A DNA stretch of 64,000 nt from an uncultured Hyphomonas sp. (GCF_963678875.1 NZ_OY787456.1:2542001-2606000); one strand, 5' to 3'; positions 24,972-35,336 are shown, counted from the stretch's first letter. The notes: generated by a model from the sequence alone, not told the origin. Program-made: numbers and translations.

Positions 24972-26768
24972 CTATTCGGTGACACAGACAAAACTCGATG
25001 CGTCACTGGATGAACCGATGCCATCATACCGAGCGTAGCTCGGCCACGTGCAAAGTGGCCTCGCAACAGGCTCATTTCCAGGCAGCAGAGGCTTAGAGGA
25101 TTGCGCGAGAATTGTTTTCGGCGGTTGCCCCGCCTCCACCCAGTCCATGAGAGGCTGCAACAGGTCAAACTGGTCAGTTGTCGGGCCGCCGCGGCAATGC
25201 GCCATTCCGGGTATGGTGAACATGCGTAGAAAATCATTCGTCCGCTCTCCATTGAGGTTACGCATCCGGTCTACCCAGTCTGTCGTCTGATAAAGGCTAT
25301 GCGTTGGATCCGCGACGCCCGCCCAGACCATCAACTTTCCTCCAGACGCCTTAAAAGCCGAGAGGTCCGTTGAGCTGACAACCATCGCCCGTCCTGGCGC
25401 ATCAGGATACATTTCTGTCGCAGGATAGTTTTCAGCCGGGTTTGCGGACATGGACGCGTAGTCGTATTCGAGTGCGATATCCGGTGCGTCGTCTGCCTTA
25501 AAGGGCCGTGGCGGCGTATGCCAGACCATTTCCAGCATCATTGGACTGAAGCGAAATCGAACGGAATTGCTGCTATCCTTTTCATAGTCTCCCAGCCACC
25601 ATGCGCGGAAACCAGACTGCGCCGAAACGACGCCCGGATCCCACGGAAATCCCGGATACAATATCTCTCCGGCGCTGTTGCGCGCTGGCGCATGCAAAGC
25701 CTTCAAAACACTAATCTGGCTTAGCAGCAGGCATTCGTCCGTTTTCGTATCGTCACAGGAATGGCGTTCGAGTTCCGCCATCACGCTTTCCGTCGTGCAC
25801 GCCTTGATGTTGTAGACGAGCCCATCTTCCAGACCATCGAGTCCATCACACGCAGCCCGGATGGCCGATGCGGCAAGATCGAGATCCTTGTCGCTGAAGA
25901 CCTTGTTGATAGCGGGGCGTCCGTCAGCGTCGATCAGCCCCCGATTGCCAGCCTCTTCAGCCAATACCTGAGTGCCCGCGACCGAAGACAGGGACTGCAT
26001 GGGCTGCAGGAATTGCGGCGCGCCAGCGATGATGCCATCGAAATAGTCTGGAAAACGCTGGGACATGAGCATCGCTTCCCGACCGCCTTCCGAACATCCT
26101 ACAAAATAGGAAAAAGTTGGTTCACTGGCATAGAACCACTCGGTCAGAACCTTACCCGCCTGAGCGACTTCATCGTAGGCATTGTAGAAATGGTCCCGTC
26201 TGGCTTGTGGATCCATACCAAACGCGGCGGCGCCGCCGGAACCTGCTCGATAGTTGGTTTCGTTGTTGTGACCGGCGTCCGTCGCTATGACAGCAAACCC
26301 ACGCGCCAGACCATCCGGGGCCTCACCAGGGATGCCTCCCAGGGCCGTAGGGGGTTTGCCATTTGATCCGCCGCCACCCAATTGCAGGAACCGGCCATTC
26401 CATTGATCGACAGGCAGCCGCATTCGAAACCGGATGGCATACTCCTGACCATCGACCGGACTCGTCCGGCGATTGATCTCGCCCTCGACATCGCAATGAG
26501 CTGGTGCGGTGTCGGCGCCCTCCCCTTCAGGAACAAGAGTTGCTGAAAGTATTAGTGTCGTCGCATTCTGAAAATCCGGAACACCTCTTGCCGTCGCAAG
26601 ATCCAGGCACTTTGTTTGAGCTGCAGACAATTGAGCATCTACCCGATCGGAAAAGCCATCCTGATCCGAGTTCAATGAAGCCGGCGCCACATTACAACCG
26701 GCGACGGAAGCTAACAGCACTGCTGATAGGCAAATATTCCACGGCTTCAATGATACGCTGTTGTTCAT
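24972..26768 (-). CDS. Tannase/feruloyl-esterase family lipoprotein
   Basis: About 598 residues. The N-terminus has a hydrophobic signal and lipobox (SVAGC), so it is anchored in the periplasm or outer membrane. The family's CS-D-HC catalytic signature is visible: GCSEGGREAM (Ser beside Cys), WAGVADPTHS (Asp) and GMAHCRGG (His beside Cys). These enzymes hydrolyse phenolic or other carboxylic esters. I chose ATG at 26768 because GGGAGG lies 5 nt upstream. It is the last gene of a run read from the TonB receptor through the MFS and ligase genes, so it probably supplies the acid that the ligase activates. Confidence 0.9.
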   Translation of the reverse strand: MNNSVSLKPWNICLSAVLLASVAGCNVAPASLNSDQDGFSDRVDAQLSAAQTKCLDLATARGVPDFQNATTLILSATLVPEGEGADTAPAHCDVEGEINRRTSPVDGQEYAIRFRMRLPVDQWNGRFLQLGGGGSNGKPPTALGGIPGEAPDGLARGFAVIATDAGHNNETNYRAGSGGAAAFGMDPQARRDHFYNAYDEVAQAGKVLTEWFYASEPTFSYFVGCSEGGREAMLMSQRFPDYFDGIIAGAPQFLQPMQSLSSVAGTQVLAEEAGNRGLIDADGRPAINKVFSDKDLDLAASAIRAACDGLDGLEDGLVYNIKACTTESVMAELERHSCDDTKTDECLLLSQISVLKALHAPARNSAGEILYPGFPWDPGVVSAQSGFRAWWLGDYEKDSSNSVRFRFSPMMLEMVWHTPPRPFKADDAPDIALEYDYASMSANPAENYPATEMYPDAPGRAMVVSSTDLSAFKASGGKLMVWAGVADPTHSLYQTTDWVDRMRNLNGERTNDFLRMFTIPGMAHCRGGPTTDQFDLLQPLMDWVEAGQPPKTILAQSSKPLLPGNEPVARPLCTWPSYARYDGIGSSSDASSFVCVTE

Positions 26769-26804
26769 GCTCACCTCCCGAGGCTGATCCGTTCGTCTCG
26801 CTGG

Positions 26805-28352
26805 CTAGTTGTCACTGCTCGAAACATAAGTTTGTTGAAGCTTCTTCTTCATGAGCTTTCCGGTTGGCTCTCTCGGCAGCGTTTCTTGAAAATGTATTTC
26901 TTTTGGCGCCTTGATTCGGCTCACTTGTGTGCGGATAAATTCCGATAATTCCGCTTCCAGGTCCGGTCCGGCGTCGACCCAGTGACGCGGCTCAATAACC
27001 GCAACCACCCTTTCGCCGAATTCATCGTCCGGTACTCCAAATACAGCGGCATCCTGAACTAGAGGATGTGCAAGAAACGCATTCTCGATTTCCTGCGGGT
27101 AGATGTTCACCCCACCGGAAATGATCATGAACTTCTTCCGGTCAGTGAGGAAAAGGTACCCTTCCTTGTCAACGTAACCAACATCCCCGAAAGTACGCCA
27201 ACCATGTTTGTTCCGGCTCTCCGCAGTTTTCTCGGGATCATTGTGATAGGAGAAATCAGGCCCGCCTTCGAAAAAGACATCACCGATCTCCCCGGCCGGT
27301 AGCGGATCTCCATCCTCGTCGCAAATTCGCAGGATGCCCTTCGTTGCCTTGCCGACAGAACCTTTCCGCGCAAGCCACTCCTGCGGCGAGATCTGACAGA
27401 ATCCTGCCCCCTCAGTTCCTCCATAGTATTCGAACAAGATCGGCCCCCACCAGTCGATCATCTGCTCCTTCACAGAAACCGGACAAGGCGCAGCTGCATG
27501 CACTGCACAAACATGGGATGAAAGGTCGTGCGCGCTACGCGCTTCTTCGGGGAGTTTCAGCATCCTGACGAAATTTGTGGGCACCCACTGGGAGTGCGTG
27601 ACGTTGTAGCGATCAATGAGCTCCAACGCCGTTTCCGCGTCAAATTTCTCCATTGCGATTACGGTGCCGCCAATTCGCTGAACCACCATAGTCCAACGGA
27701 GCGGCGCAGCATGGTAAAGCGGGGCTGGAGACAAATAGACGGAATCCTCGGTCATTCCGAAATCGCGCTCCGCCATCACACAGAGCGGATCGGGCGCTCC
27801 AATTCCGGTGCCAGGCAACGGCCTTCGGATGCCTTTCGGCCGCCCGGTCGTACCCGACGAGTAGAGCATGTCCAGCCCGGCACATTCATCTGCAATCGGC
27901 TCAGGAGGAAATTCAGCCATCTCACGATCCAGGTCCCGATAACCCGGCAAAGGTCCACCGAATGAAAACTTGATAAGCGATGTATGCGCCTTGGACAGCG
28001 CAGCCGGCGTGTCTCCCACGGTCGAAGAGACAATCAACGCCGTCGCGCCCGAGTCCCTTATGATGTATCCAGCCTCTTCGGCGGTCATCCGGCTAGGCAA
28101 CATGACGTAGTAGAGCCCGGATCGCTGAGCCGCCCAAGCAATGTCGAAAATGCGTGGATGATTTTCGGACAACACTGCGATGACATCGCCAACTCTCAAA
28201 CCCACCGACCTCAAGAGATGGGCAATACGGTTGGAATTTGCATCCATTTCGCCATACGTCGATTGCCGTCCGGACTGCGGAAATATGATTGCCGGCTTGT
28301 CCGGAGTATTCCGCGCAACGATGCTCGGATGCATCGAATTTTCTTGAACCAT
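26805..28352 (-). CDS. AMP-dependent acyl-CoA ligase (cassette B)
   Basis: 515 residues of the ANL superfamily: P-loop LDMLYSSGTTGRPKG near residue 165, YYGGTEGAG at about 310, GDVGYVDKEGYLFLTDRKK, and the catalytic C-terminal Lys in LPREPTGKLMKKKL. It should activate a free acid to its CoA thioester. It lies 36 bp upstream of the tannase gene and 39 bp downstream of the MFS gene on the same strand, so the three are probably co-transcribed. It is not a close copy of the cassette A ligase, so the two may differ in substrate. Confidence 0.92.
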   Translation of the reverse strand: MVQENSMHPSIVARNTPDKPAIIFPQSGRQSTYGEMDANSNRIAHLLRSVGLRVGDVIAVLSENHPRIFDIAWAAQRSGLYYVMLPSRMTAEEAGYIIRDSGATALIVSSTVGDTPAALSKAHTSLIKFSFGGPLPGYRDLDREMAEFPPEPIADECAGLDMLYSSGTTGRPKGIRRPLPGTGIGAPDPLCVMAERDFGMTEDSVYLSPAPLYHAAPLRWTMVVQRIGGTVIAMEKFDAETALELIDRYNVTHSQWVPTNFVRMLKLPEEARSAHDLSSHVCAVHAAAPCPVSVKEQMIDWWGPILFEYYGGTEGAGFCQISPQEWLARKGSVGKATKGILRICDEDGDPLPAGEIGDVFFEGGPDFSYHNDPEKTAESRNKHGWRTFGDVGYVDKEGYLFLTDRKKFMIISGGVNIYPQEIENAFLAHPLVQDAAVFGVPDDEFGERVVAVIEPRHWVDAGPDLEAELSEFIRTQVSRIKAPKEIHFQETLPREPTGKLMKKKLQQTYVSSSDN

Positions 28353-28391
28353 ATCTTCTACCTACTCGATCTCATTGCGCTTCTGACCGGC

Positions 28392-29735
28392 TTACTCAAC
28401 CAACTCGTTTTCGAGGGGTTTGGCGGCTTTCAAGAAACAGAATGCCGACAATGCGCTGACTGCAGACACGACGATCATGGCCCAGCGCAGACCTTCAGCT
28501 TCGCCCAGGCGTGCTGACAGAAAATCACTCCCGATCCCGACTGACAGCGGCCCCAATCCCAGGCCGATTGCATTCAGCAAGAACAGAAATATCGCGATGG
28601 CTGTGGCGCGCGAACGCGGATGGCAAACGCCCTGAATGCTGGCATAGACCGGGCCATACCAAAGGCTTTTGAGAATGGTCGGCACGATCAGCAAAACCAT
28701 CGCCATCCCCGCTCCGGGCAGCAGGAATGCGATCACGTAAAATGGAGCAGCTGCAAGGCTCCCGATTGCTGGAACAAGAACGTACGCCCTGGTTGACTTC
28801 CAGCGTCTGCCTACCTGACCACCAATCAGTGTACCAATCGCCCCTCCAAGACCGAGGATGATGCCAAGCGCTATCCCCAGCAATGCTGTTGGACCGGGCA
28901 AGCCGAGCTGTTCAGCCAGTCCAGCGAGACCATCAGAATGAGTCCGCAGGAAAAATGAGGCCAGGAATGCCTGAAGGCTGTAGCCAACAAATACCGTCAG
29001 ACACGCACCTGTGGTGATCCACCAGAAAGACTTTTTGGCGGCAAGATCCTTCGCAACCGCACTCATGGATGGGACATCGCCGGTTTCCGCGGGCGCCCCC
29101 GTTTCTGCTGCGAACTTCTTTTGTGAACGCGGGTCCTTGACGAAAGCCAGGATAACGATGGCCAAAAATATGCCAGGAGGTCCCACGACGAAAAAGACAC
29201 TTCTCCATCCCAGAAGGTCCACAAGGTATCCCCCGATGACCATTCCAAGCAGTGCACCGACTGGCACCCCGAGATTGTAGATCGCCAACGCGTTTGGACG
29301 TTGCTCCTTGTCGGTGACATCGGCAATGAGCGACATGGCAGGCGGGGTACAACCGGATTCGCCAAGCCCCACGCCAAAACGCGCCAAGGCCAGATGCCAG
29401 AAATTCTGCGCGAAGCCCATGACTGCAGTACAGGCACTCCAAACGACCAGGGCGATGCTGATCAGAATGCCCCGGTTCGATCGCTCTGCAATTCGTGCCA
29501 CCGGAATACCGAGTGTCGCATACAACAGCGCGAAGGAGAGGCCCGAAACAGCCCCGATCTGCCAGTCGGCCAAACCGAGGTCCTGTTTAATGTGCTCGGC
29601 AACAATGTTGACGACCTGACGGTCCAGGTAGCTGAGCGTATATACAGCAGCCAGGATGAGAATTACCCAGATCGGGAAACGCGGAATTGTTTTCCCACCG
29701 ACGTTTTCATGTGCCTGCAAGTCTGATGTCGTCAT
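28392..29735 (-). CDS. MFS transporter (cassette B carrier)
   Basis: 447 residues, 12 hydrophobic segments. YLDRQVVNIVAEHIKQDL and ARIAERSNRGILI (motif A) lie in the N-terminal half, and GESGCTPPAMSLIADV at TM4-5. It shares its layout and many short stretches with the cassette A carrier at 8658, so the two are paralogues. It lies 39 bp before the ligase and about 107 bp after the TonB receptor, separated from the latter by a hairpin terminator. Confidence 0.9.
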   Translation of the reverse strand: MTTSDLQAHENVGGKTIPRFPIWVILILAAVYTLSYLDRQVVNIVAEHIKQDLGLADWQIGAVSGLSFALLYATLGIPVARIAERSNRGILISIALVVWSACTAVMGFAQNFWHLALARFGVGLGESGCTPPAMSLIADVTDKEQRPNALAIYNLGVPVGALLGMVIGGYLVDLLGWRSVFFVVGPPGIFLAIVILAFVKDPRSQKKFAAETGAPAETGDVPSMSAVAKDLAAKKSFWWITTGACLTVFVGYSLQAFLASFFLRTHSDGLAGLAEQLGLPGPTALLGIALGIILGLGGAIGTLIGGQVGRRWKSTRAYVLVPAIGSLAAAPFYVIAFLLPGAGMAMVLLIVPTILKSLWYGPVYASIQGVCHPRSRATAIAIFLFLLNAIGLGLGPLSVGIGSDFLSARLGEAEGLRWAMIVVSAVSALSAFCFLKAAKPLENELVE

Positions 29736-29789
29736 TGGCGAAACGGGCCTCTTCAGCTGCGTATCTCGACCTTCGAGGCCGAAAAATTA

Positions 29790-29810
29790 CTGCGGGGCCG
29801 AGCCCCGCAG
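29790..29810 (-). terminator. Intrinsic terminator after the cassette B TonB receptor
   Basis: A perfect 9-bp GC-rich stem (CTGCGGGGC / GCCCCGCAG) with a 3-nt loop, followed on the minus strand by TAATTTTT. It separates the receptor from the MFS gene. Confidence 0.8.
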
Positions 29811-29842
29811 TAAAGGGTGAGGGAATATTCAAACCGGCCTGC

Positions 29843-32587
29843 TTAGTACCGAATGCGCAGACCAATGGTGTAGTACCGGCCAACACCGTCATAGTATCCA
29901 ACACCCGACCAGCGATTGTAGGAAAGCGCTGCGCTGTTCGAGCCGATGACCTGAGGTTCCTGATTGAACAGATTGCTGATGTTCGCGAAGAACTCTTTCT
30001 GCATGCCGGCCTTGGAACCAAGGTCGTAGCGCAGGCTCAGATTCGTGTAGTAGGCAGGACCGGTCTTTGCATCGTCAGCAAGGTTTGGCTGGGCCAGCCT
30101 GTAAGACTCACCGAGATAGCGCTCTGACAGGGTTACCGCCATCGGCCCTTTCTCGAATGTTGCAAACAGATTGCCACGCCAGTGCGGACGATAGACATAG
30201 CCCGCCTGCTCGAATGCCGGCGCACCTGGCGACTCGAAGACGAACGTATCGAGGTAGGTCGCGATCCCTCGGACAGACAATTCACCGCCGAAGATGGAGG
30301 TCGAATAGTTTGCTTCGAAGTCCACGCCGGCAACTTCCGCCGAATCTGCGTTCTGGACGTTCGCACGCAACTCAACGATCTGGTTGCTGCTGTCCCGCGT
30401 GATCAGCGAGCAAAGCTCCTGATTGCCAAGAGAGCACTGGTCGACGATCGTCTGTGTGCTCAGAGCTGCGATGGCGCTCTCGATGTCCAGCTTGTAGTAG
30501 TCGACAGAAAGCCCCAGCCCAGGAATTTGTGGCGGCTGATAGGAGAACCCTGCCGTGAACGTATCAGAGAGTTCCGGCTCCAGGTCTGAGTTACTTCCAG
30601 AGAAGGTGATGATGTTCTGAACCAGCTGTCCGCCATTTTCAGGATCGGTAACAGAGCTGATACCCCGGCTGACGCCGCCGAACAGCTCGCCAATGTGCGG
30701 GGCACGGATATCCCTCGAATAGGTCGTCCGCAGAAGCAGGCCGTCGACGACTTCATCCGTCAAACCAACCTTCCAGCTCGTGACACCGCCGCTCGTACTA
30801 TAGTTTGTGTAACGAACTGCAGCGTTCAGCGACAACTCTTTCGCCAAAGGCTGGTCGACAAGTAGTGGCACCAGAGTTTCAGCGAACCCTTCATAGACAT
30901 CGTACTCGCCGGAGGACGGGAAGTAGTTGGCGGCACTCCAGCCGACACGCTGTGACGTCTCGTCAGTTCTGATTTCATTGGACAGTTTGCGGTATTCCGC
31001 TCCGACTGCAACGGAGACGGGACCGGCCCAGGTGGAGACCGGGTCTCCGCTGATCGTGGCCGCAACCACATCCTGTTTCGCCTTGGAGCGCGCCCAGGAC
31101 TGGCCGATCAGGTAGTCCTGTTGAGCATCGGAAAGCGGATTGTAGCCAAACACATTGATCGGAACACATCCGTTGGTTGGATCTGTCAGCGTCGAACGAC
31201 AAACGATCTGGCCATTGTCCGGATTGACCACAGCGTCGGCAGCCAGACGCGATTCCGGGAACCGCAGGTTTTCACTTGCCGCGTACCGGACCAGCGACTC
31301 ACCATGCTCATAGTAAGCTTCCAGCGAATAGCCTTTCGGCAGCTCAGCGTTCAGGCCGGCAACGAAATTCAGCGTGTTGGCTTTGTTCTCGACCTGTGAA
31401 CGGCCGATATCACGGTCGATTTTCCACAGCGACACCGTATCGATATCGTTCGCAACCATAACGTCACGGACGGCTTCCGGGAGGAATGCGTTGTCTTGTT
31501 GAATTGCGTAAGCCCGGCCGCCAATGTTGAACGGATACAGGAGCGGATAACCGACTTCGGATACGCCGTACGATCCTTCCGCATAAACATCCACGCTATC
31601 GGTGAGTTGATACTCAATGTGCGCAAACATGTTCGCAAACTGCGAATCCCCCAGGAGCGATTCCTCATAAATCGCACCGTCACCGCCAACCTGTCCGGCG
31701 CCGGAAATTTCCGTTCCCGGTGTGTAGGCGATGGGGTTGCCAGCGTCATCAAAGTTTGTGTTGAAAAGCGGTCCAGGCGTGCGGATCAGGCCGTTGAACG
31801 TCGCAAAGGATGAAGTGACATTGTCTCTGACGAAATGCGTGGGTTGGCCGGGTTGGCCGGCCAGAGGGTTTGAAATCGTGTTGGAATGCTTGAGCGAGAA
31901 ACCACGCTCGGTTCCGTCCAGGCCATCCTGCCCGCGAACGTCCACGCTGAAGATAAAGCTACCACGGTCGTTCGCAAACTTGGTGCCGCCCGCAAGTTCA
32001 AGACCGTAGAGGCCGGCGTCGTTCTGATCGGAAACGCCGCCGCGGATTTCTCCGGAGAAGCCCTCGAAATCAGTATCAAGAACGAAGTTCACGACACCAG
32101 ACACAGCGCCAGAGCCGTAAGCGGCCGAAGCACCGCCCGTCACGACTTCCACCCGTTTCACGAGCGCCATTGGGAAGAAACTCATATCGGACGTGCCCGA
32201 CACGAGGCTTGGAGGGGCCCGGCGGCCATCAAGCAGAATAAGCGTACGTTCGGGGCCCAGATCCCGCAAATTCGCGGTGCTGTTGGTGCTCGGTCCAGGA
32301 CCGGTTGTCGGGTTTACGCTGGAAGGAGAGGACGAGCCGCTCAGCTGCGGCAATTGCCGCAGCGCTTCGGTCAAATTCGGTTCTGCGGCCTTCAGATCTT
32401 CCGCAGTTGTAATCGTCACCGGCGTCGGGGCCTGATAGCCATTCGTGATGACACGGGAGCCCGAAACCACCACTGTTTCCTGAACTTGTTCAGCGTCTTC
32501 GGCGGCGGGGGCTTCTTGAGCGAACGCCGAATGGGCACTCATCATTGCGAGCACGCTGACGGCAGTTATTGGATACTGAACCTTCAC
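29843..32587 (-). CDS. TonB-dependent outer-membrane receptor (cassette B)
   Basis: About 914 residues from GTG 32587 (GGAGG 7 nt upstream), followed by the signal peptide (MSAHSAFAQE). An upstream in-frame extension to 32734 has no signal-like start and is not used. The plug carries VVVSGSRVITNGYQAPTPVT, RDLGPERTLILLDGRR and AYGSGAVSGVVNFVL, and the barrel ends in YYTIGLRIRY. It closely resembles the receptor at 1953-4775 over its length, including the CRSTLTDPTNGCV segment, so the pair arose by duplication or by acquisition of related cassettes. Its substrate is probably a related ester. Confidence 0.93.
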   Translation of the reverse strand: MKVQYPITAVSVLAMMSAHSAFAQEAPAAEDAEQVQETVVVSGSRVITNGYQAPTPVTITTAEDLKAAEPNLTEALRQLPQLSGSSSPSSVNPTTGPGPSTNSTANLRDLGPERTLILLDGRRAPPSLVSGTSDMSFFPMALVKRVEVVTGGASAAYGSGAVSGVVNFVLDTDFEGFSGEIRGGVSDQNDAGLYGLELAGGTKFANDRGSFIFSVDVRGQDGLDGTERGFSLKHSNTISNPLAGQPGQPTHFVRDNVTSSFATFNGLIRTPGPLFNTNFDDAGNPIAYTPGTEISGAGQVGGDGAIYEESLLGDSQFANMFAHIEYQLTDSVDVYAEGSYGVSEVGYPLLYPFNIGGRAYAIQQDNAFLPEAVRDVMVANDIDTVSLWKIDRDIGRSQVENKANTLNFVAGLNAELPKGYSLEAYYEHGESLVRYAASENLRFPESRLAADAVVNPDNGQIVCRSTLTDPTNGCVPINVFGYNPLSDAQQDYLIGQSWARSKAKQDVVAATISGDPVSTWAGPVSVAVGAEYRKLSNEIRTDETSQRVGWSAANYFPSSGEYDVYEGFAETLVPLLVDQPLAKELSLNAAVRYTNYSTSGGVTSWKVGLTDEVVDGLLLRTTYSRDIRAPHIGELFGGVSRGISSVTDPENGGQLVQNIITFSGSNSDLEPELSDTFTAGFSYQPPQIPGLGLSVDYYKLDIESAIAALSTQTIVDQCSLGNQELCSLITRDSSNQIVELRANVQNADSAEVAGVDFEANYSTSIFGGELSVRGIATYLDTFVFESPGAPAFEQAGYVYRPHWRGNLFATFEKGPMAVTLSERYLGESYRLAQPNLADDAKTGPAYYTNLSLRYDLGSKAGMQKEFFANISNLFNQEPQVIGSNSAALSYNRWSGVGYYDGVGRYYTIGLRIRY

Positions 32588-32639
32588 TTTGTTTCCTCCA
32601 TATATTTGTTTTTCCGGAGGTTCGGCTGTGAGGGGGCAA

Positions 32640-32667
32640 TCTCCCCCCCCTAAAAAGAGGGGGGAGA
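32640..32667 (-). promoter_or_regulatory. C/G-run stem-loop upstream of the cassette B receptor gene
   Basis: TCTCCCCCC pairs with GGGGGGAGA across a short A-rich loop, 53 bp upstream of the receptor GTG and just after the regulator stop. There is no clear T-run on either side. It could be a weak terminator or a 5'-leader structure. Confidence 0.35.
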
Positions 32668-32708
32668 GGAAAATTTGTGAATTGTCCTTTTGAAGAAGGC
32701 TGCGACGT

Positions 32709-35228
32709 TCAGCCAAGCGCGCCGCTTCGCGCAATGGCCACTGCGCCTGAGCGGTTTCTCACGCTCAGCTTGCTGTAAACATTTCTCAGGTGCCACCGCA
32801 GAGTGGAAACGCGGAATCCAAGCTTGTCGGCGATCTGGTCCATGGTCAGATTGCTGTCCAGAAGCTGGACGATCTCCTTCTCCCGCGGTGTCAGTTGGGA
32901 GACACTGACTTGGCGGCTCGAAAGCTCATCTTCCAGTTCAGTCAGACCCAGCTCTTTTCTCAAGTTACCCATCAAGCTGATAACTTCCTTGTTCGCCGCG
33001 TCTTCATGGGTTGCGATCGCGACGAGTTCCTTGATCGCCCAACCTACGCCGCAAACCGTGTGAAAAAGCTGTCCGGATGCAGCGATCGCCAATGCCCGGG
33101 CAAAGCGCCTTTTTGCCATGATCTCCTGACCGGCGCGCCATTCGCACGCGGCCCTGAGCAGCAACAATTTGACGACGCGCAGTTTCTGCCCGTGAGAATC
33201 CGCATGCTCCAGAAGAGAAATCGCTCGTTCGTCTGCTTCAGACTCATTTCCTTCCGCGAACAGGAGGAAGCACTCAAATATCCTGAACTCTATCCCCAGC
33301 GCTCCCTCGTCGGATGCTGCCATACCGTCCGAGAGCAAATCATAGCGCTGCCGTGCCTCTCCGGCGCGGCCGTGCTTCAGGAAGATATCTCCGGCGAGAA
33401 TGTGCGCAAACTCCGCATACCGGCCGGTCGCCAGATCATGCTCATGAATCGAAGCGATTGCAGCATCGCAGCCAAAACGGGTTTCGATAACATTCGCCAT
33501 AACAAACTGCGCGATGAGGTTTGTCTCCGGAAGGCTGTAATTCCGGGTAGCCTTGAAACCAGCATTGAACAGGTCTGCCGCCTTGTCCGTATCCCGTATT
33601 TCCAGATAGATTCTGGCCGCGATGACATTCAGCAGGGCATAGATCGGCGTTTCCGTACCGCACAGTCGAGCACATGACTCAATAGCCCGGTCGACGATCT
33701 CACGCGCCAGGTTCGACCGGCCCGCATTCAATTCGGCCAGTGCCTCAATCCCGAGAATCCATTGGTTCGCGGTATGGTTCCCGCAGCGGACTGCGTATTC
33801 CCGGGCTTTCATCAAGAGGCGCCGCTGCGCCATCTCGTCATGAGAATACCCCTTTGAAAGCGCCAACAAGATGCACACCCCAGGCGCACTCTGAGGTTCA
33901 TAGTCCTGCCAGACCTCGAGCCAACGGCTCCCGAGCTCGCGCACCCCATCAATATCGCCTCGGCGCGCAGCAATCGCCACTTTCAATCTGTCAGCATAGG
34001 CCTGGTCCGACGGAGACGGCTGCTCTTCCAGACAGGCGATAGCAACTTTCATCTCGGCTTCGGCTTCCTCCAGCCTGCATGAATGCAGCAACGCCCAAGT
34101 GCGCCAAAGCCTGAGAGCGGCCGGCAACTCCAACCCTGCTGATGCAATTGCATCGATCCATTGCAGCATACGGACGATATCGCCTGAGCTGTGAAGTATC
34201 TTAGATCCATTGCTCAGCAGCAGGTCTCGTGCACGCGTTTGGTCACCTGCGTTCAGGTAGTATTCGATCGCGTCATGTGTGTAGCCCTGCTCGCAGAACC
34301 AGTCAGCTGCGCGCCGCCACCTGTGCTCAAAAGCGGGCCGGTCGGCACCCGCGATGTTCTCGCCCAGACTGCTTCGAATGATTGGCAGGAAGGCATAGAA
34401 GCCGGGGCGATCCGGCATCTGCACGAGCAATCCGTACTGATCCACCAGCCGGCGAAACAAGTCATCCTTGTCGGAGTCTAAAATGTGAGCGCATAGGTCC
34501 GGATGAAGCGGGTGTATGTCTGCAATGCCGGAAACGAGCTGACGTACCTTTTCCGGCAAGGCCAGGAAAATGTTGTTCTCGACAAATTTCCTGCACGCAT
34601 CGGCAGGTAACAGAGCGCCGATATCTTTTGGAGCGCCTTCCTTCCTGAGTGCTCTCTGGAGGGCCAACTGTACACCGAACGGCCAGCCGCCCGTGGAGGT
34701 ATAAATCTCCTTTGCCATCAGCTCACCACCCCACCGGAGGCCAGAGGACGATAGAAGGCTGGAGATCTGCGATGTTGTCAGGAGCAGGTCTTCGGCCGCA
34801 ATGATGTTCGCGACTCCGGAAAGTTCCAGTGAAACCCAGTCGATGTCGGGGATGTTTCTTGTCGAGATAACCAGGTTCGCGGCTGGGGAAGAACTTGCAT
34901 ACTCAATGTATCGATGAAGGTAGGCCTCTGGATCGACGTCGCCGAAGTCGACGAGCACAAGCGCGCCGGGCTCGCTTTCGGCGAGAGACAAACATTCCTC
35001 CGGCGAACTGAAGAGGCACTTCCGACCGGCCTGCCGCAACTTGTCCGCCAACATTTCCAGACATGCTGTCTTTCCGTATCCCGCGGGGGCTCGGACAATC
35101 TGGAGAGGCGCACGGCAGAGCTTCAGTTCGCGAAACGCTTCGGTTTCAACGGCCAACCTCCGCTTTTCGCGCTCGGTCGACGCGTCCTCAGCATCCCTGA
35201 CGGGTTCGGGGATGGCCCACGAAACCAA
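32709..35228 (-). CDS. MalT-like LuxR-family ATP-dependent regulator (STAND type)
   Basis: 839 residues. An N-terminal P-loop NTPase domain carries VRAPAGYGKTACLEML (Walker A) and LVLVDFGDVDPEAYL (Walker B region). A long helical TPR-like middle follows, ending in a LuxR HTH (LTPREKEIVQLLDSNLTMDQIADKLG, then STLRWHLRNVYSKL). This is the MalT architecture, where an inducer drives ATP-dependent oligomerisation and promoter activation. I chose TTG at 35228 (GGGAGG 7 nt upstream). It lies just upstream of the receptor-MFS-ligase-tannase run, and I infer it is that cassette's activator; cassette B lacks the palindromes seen in cassette A. Confidence 0.88.
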   Translation of the reverse strand: MVSWAIPEPVRDAEDASTEREKRRLAVETEAFRELKLCRAPLQIVRAPAGYGKTACLEMLADKLRQAGRKCLFSSPEECLSLAESEPGALVLVDFGDVDPEAYLHRYIEYASSSPAANLVISTRNIPDIDWVSLELSGVANIIAAEDLLLTTSQISSLLSSSGLRWGGELMAKEIYTSTGGWPFGVQLALQRALRKEGAPKDIGALLPADACRKFVENNIFLALPEKVRQLVSGIADIHPLHPDLCAHILDSDKDDLFRRLVDQYGLLVQMPDRPGFYAFLPIIRSSLGENIAGADRPAFEHRWRRAADWFCEQGYTHDAIEYYLNAGDQTRARDLLLSNGSKILHSSGDIVRMLQWIDAIASAGLELPAALRLWRTWALLHSCRLEEAEAEMKVAIACLEEQPSPSDQAYADRLKVAIAARRGDIDGVRELGSRWLEVWQDYEPQSAPGVCILLALSKGYSHDEMAQRRLLMKAREYAVRCGNHTANQWILGIEALAELNAGRSNLAREIVDRAIESCARLCGTETPIYALLNVIAARIYLEIRDTDKAADLFNAGFKATRNYSLPETNLIAQFVMANVIETRFGCDAAIASIHEHDLATGRYAEFAHILAGDIFLKHGRAGEARQRYDLLSDGMAASDEGALGIEFRIFECFLLFAEGNESEADERAISLLEHADSHGQKLRVVKLLLLRAACEWRAGQEIMAKRRFARALAIAASGQLFHTVCGVGWAIKELVAIATHEDAANKEVISLMGNLRKELGLTELEDELSSRQVSVSQLTPREKEIVQLLDSNLTMDQIADKLGFRVSTLRWHLRNVYSKLSVRNRSGAVAIARSGALG

Positions 35229-35316
35229 CGACTTTCCTCCCTGTCCGCTTCGTTTTCGAAGTCGAATTAATAGAGAGGTTTTATCTTTCGCTGCTTTTGG
35301 CGGTCAAGCGGAGCTC

Positions 35317-35336
35317 TCAGGCAGACAGCTGCCTGA
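35317..35336. repeat. Short perfect hairpin between CoA-transferase and regulator genes
   Basis: TCAGGCAG / CTGCCTGA with a 4-nt loop, about 20 bp past the CoA-transferase stop and 88 bp upstream of the regulator start. There is no T-run, so termination is uncertain. Confidence 0.4.
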
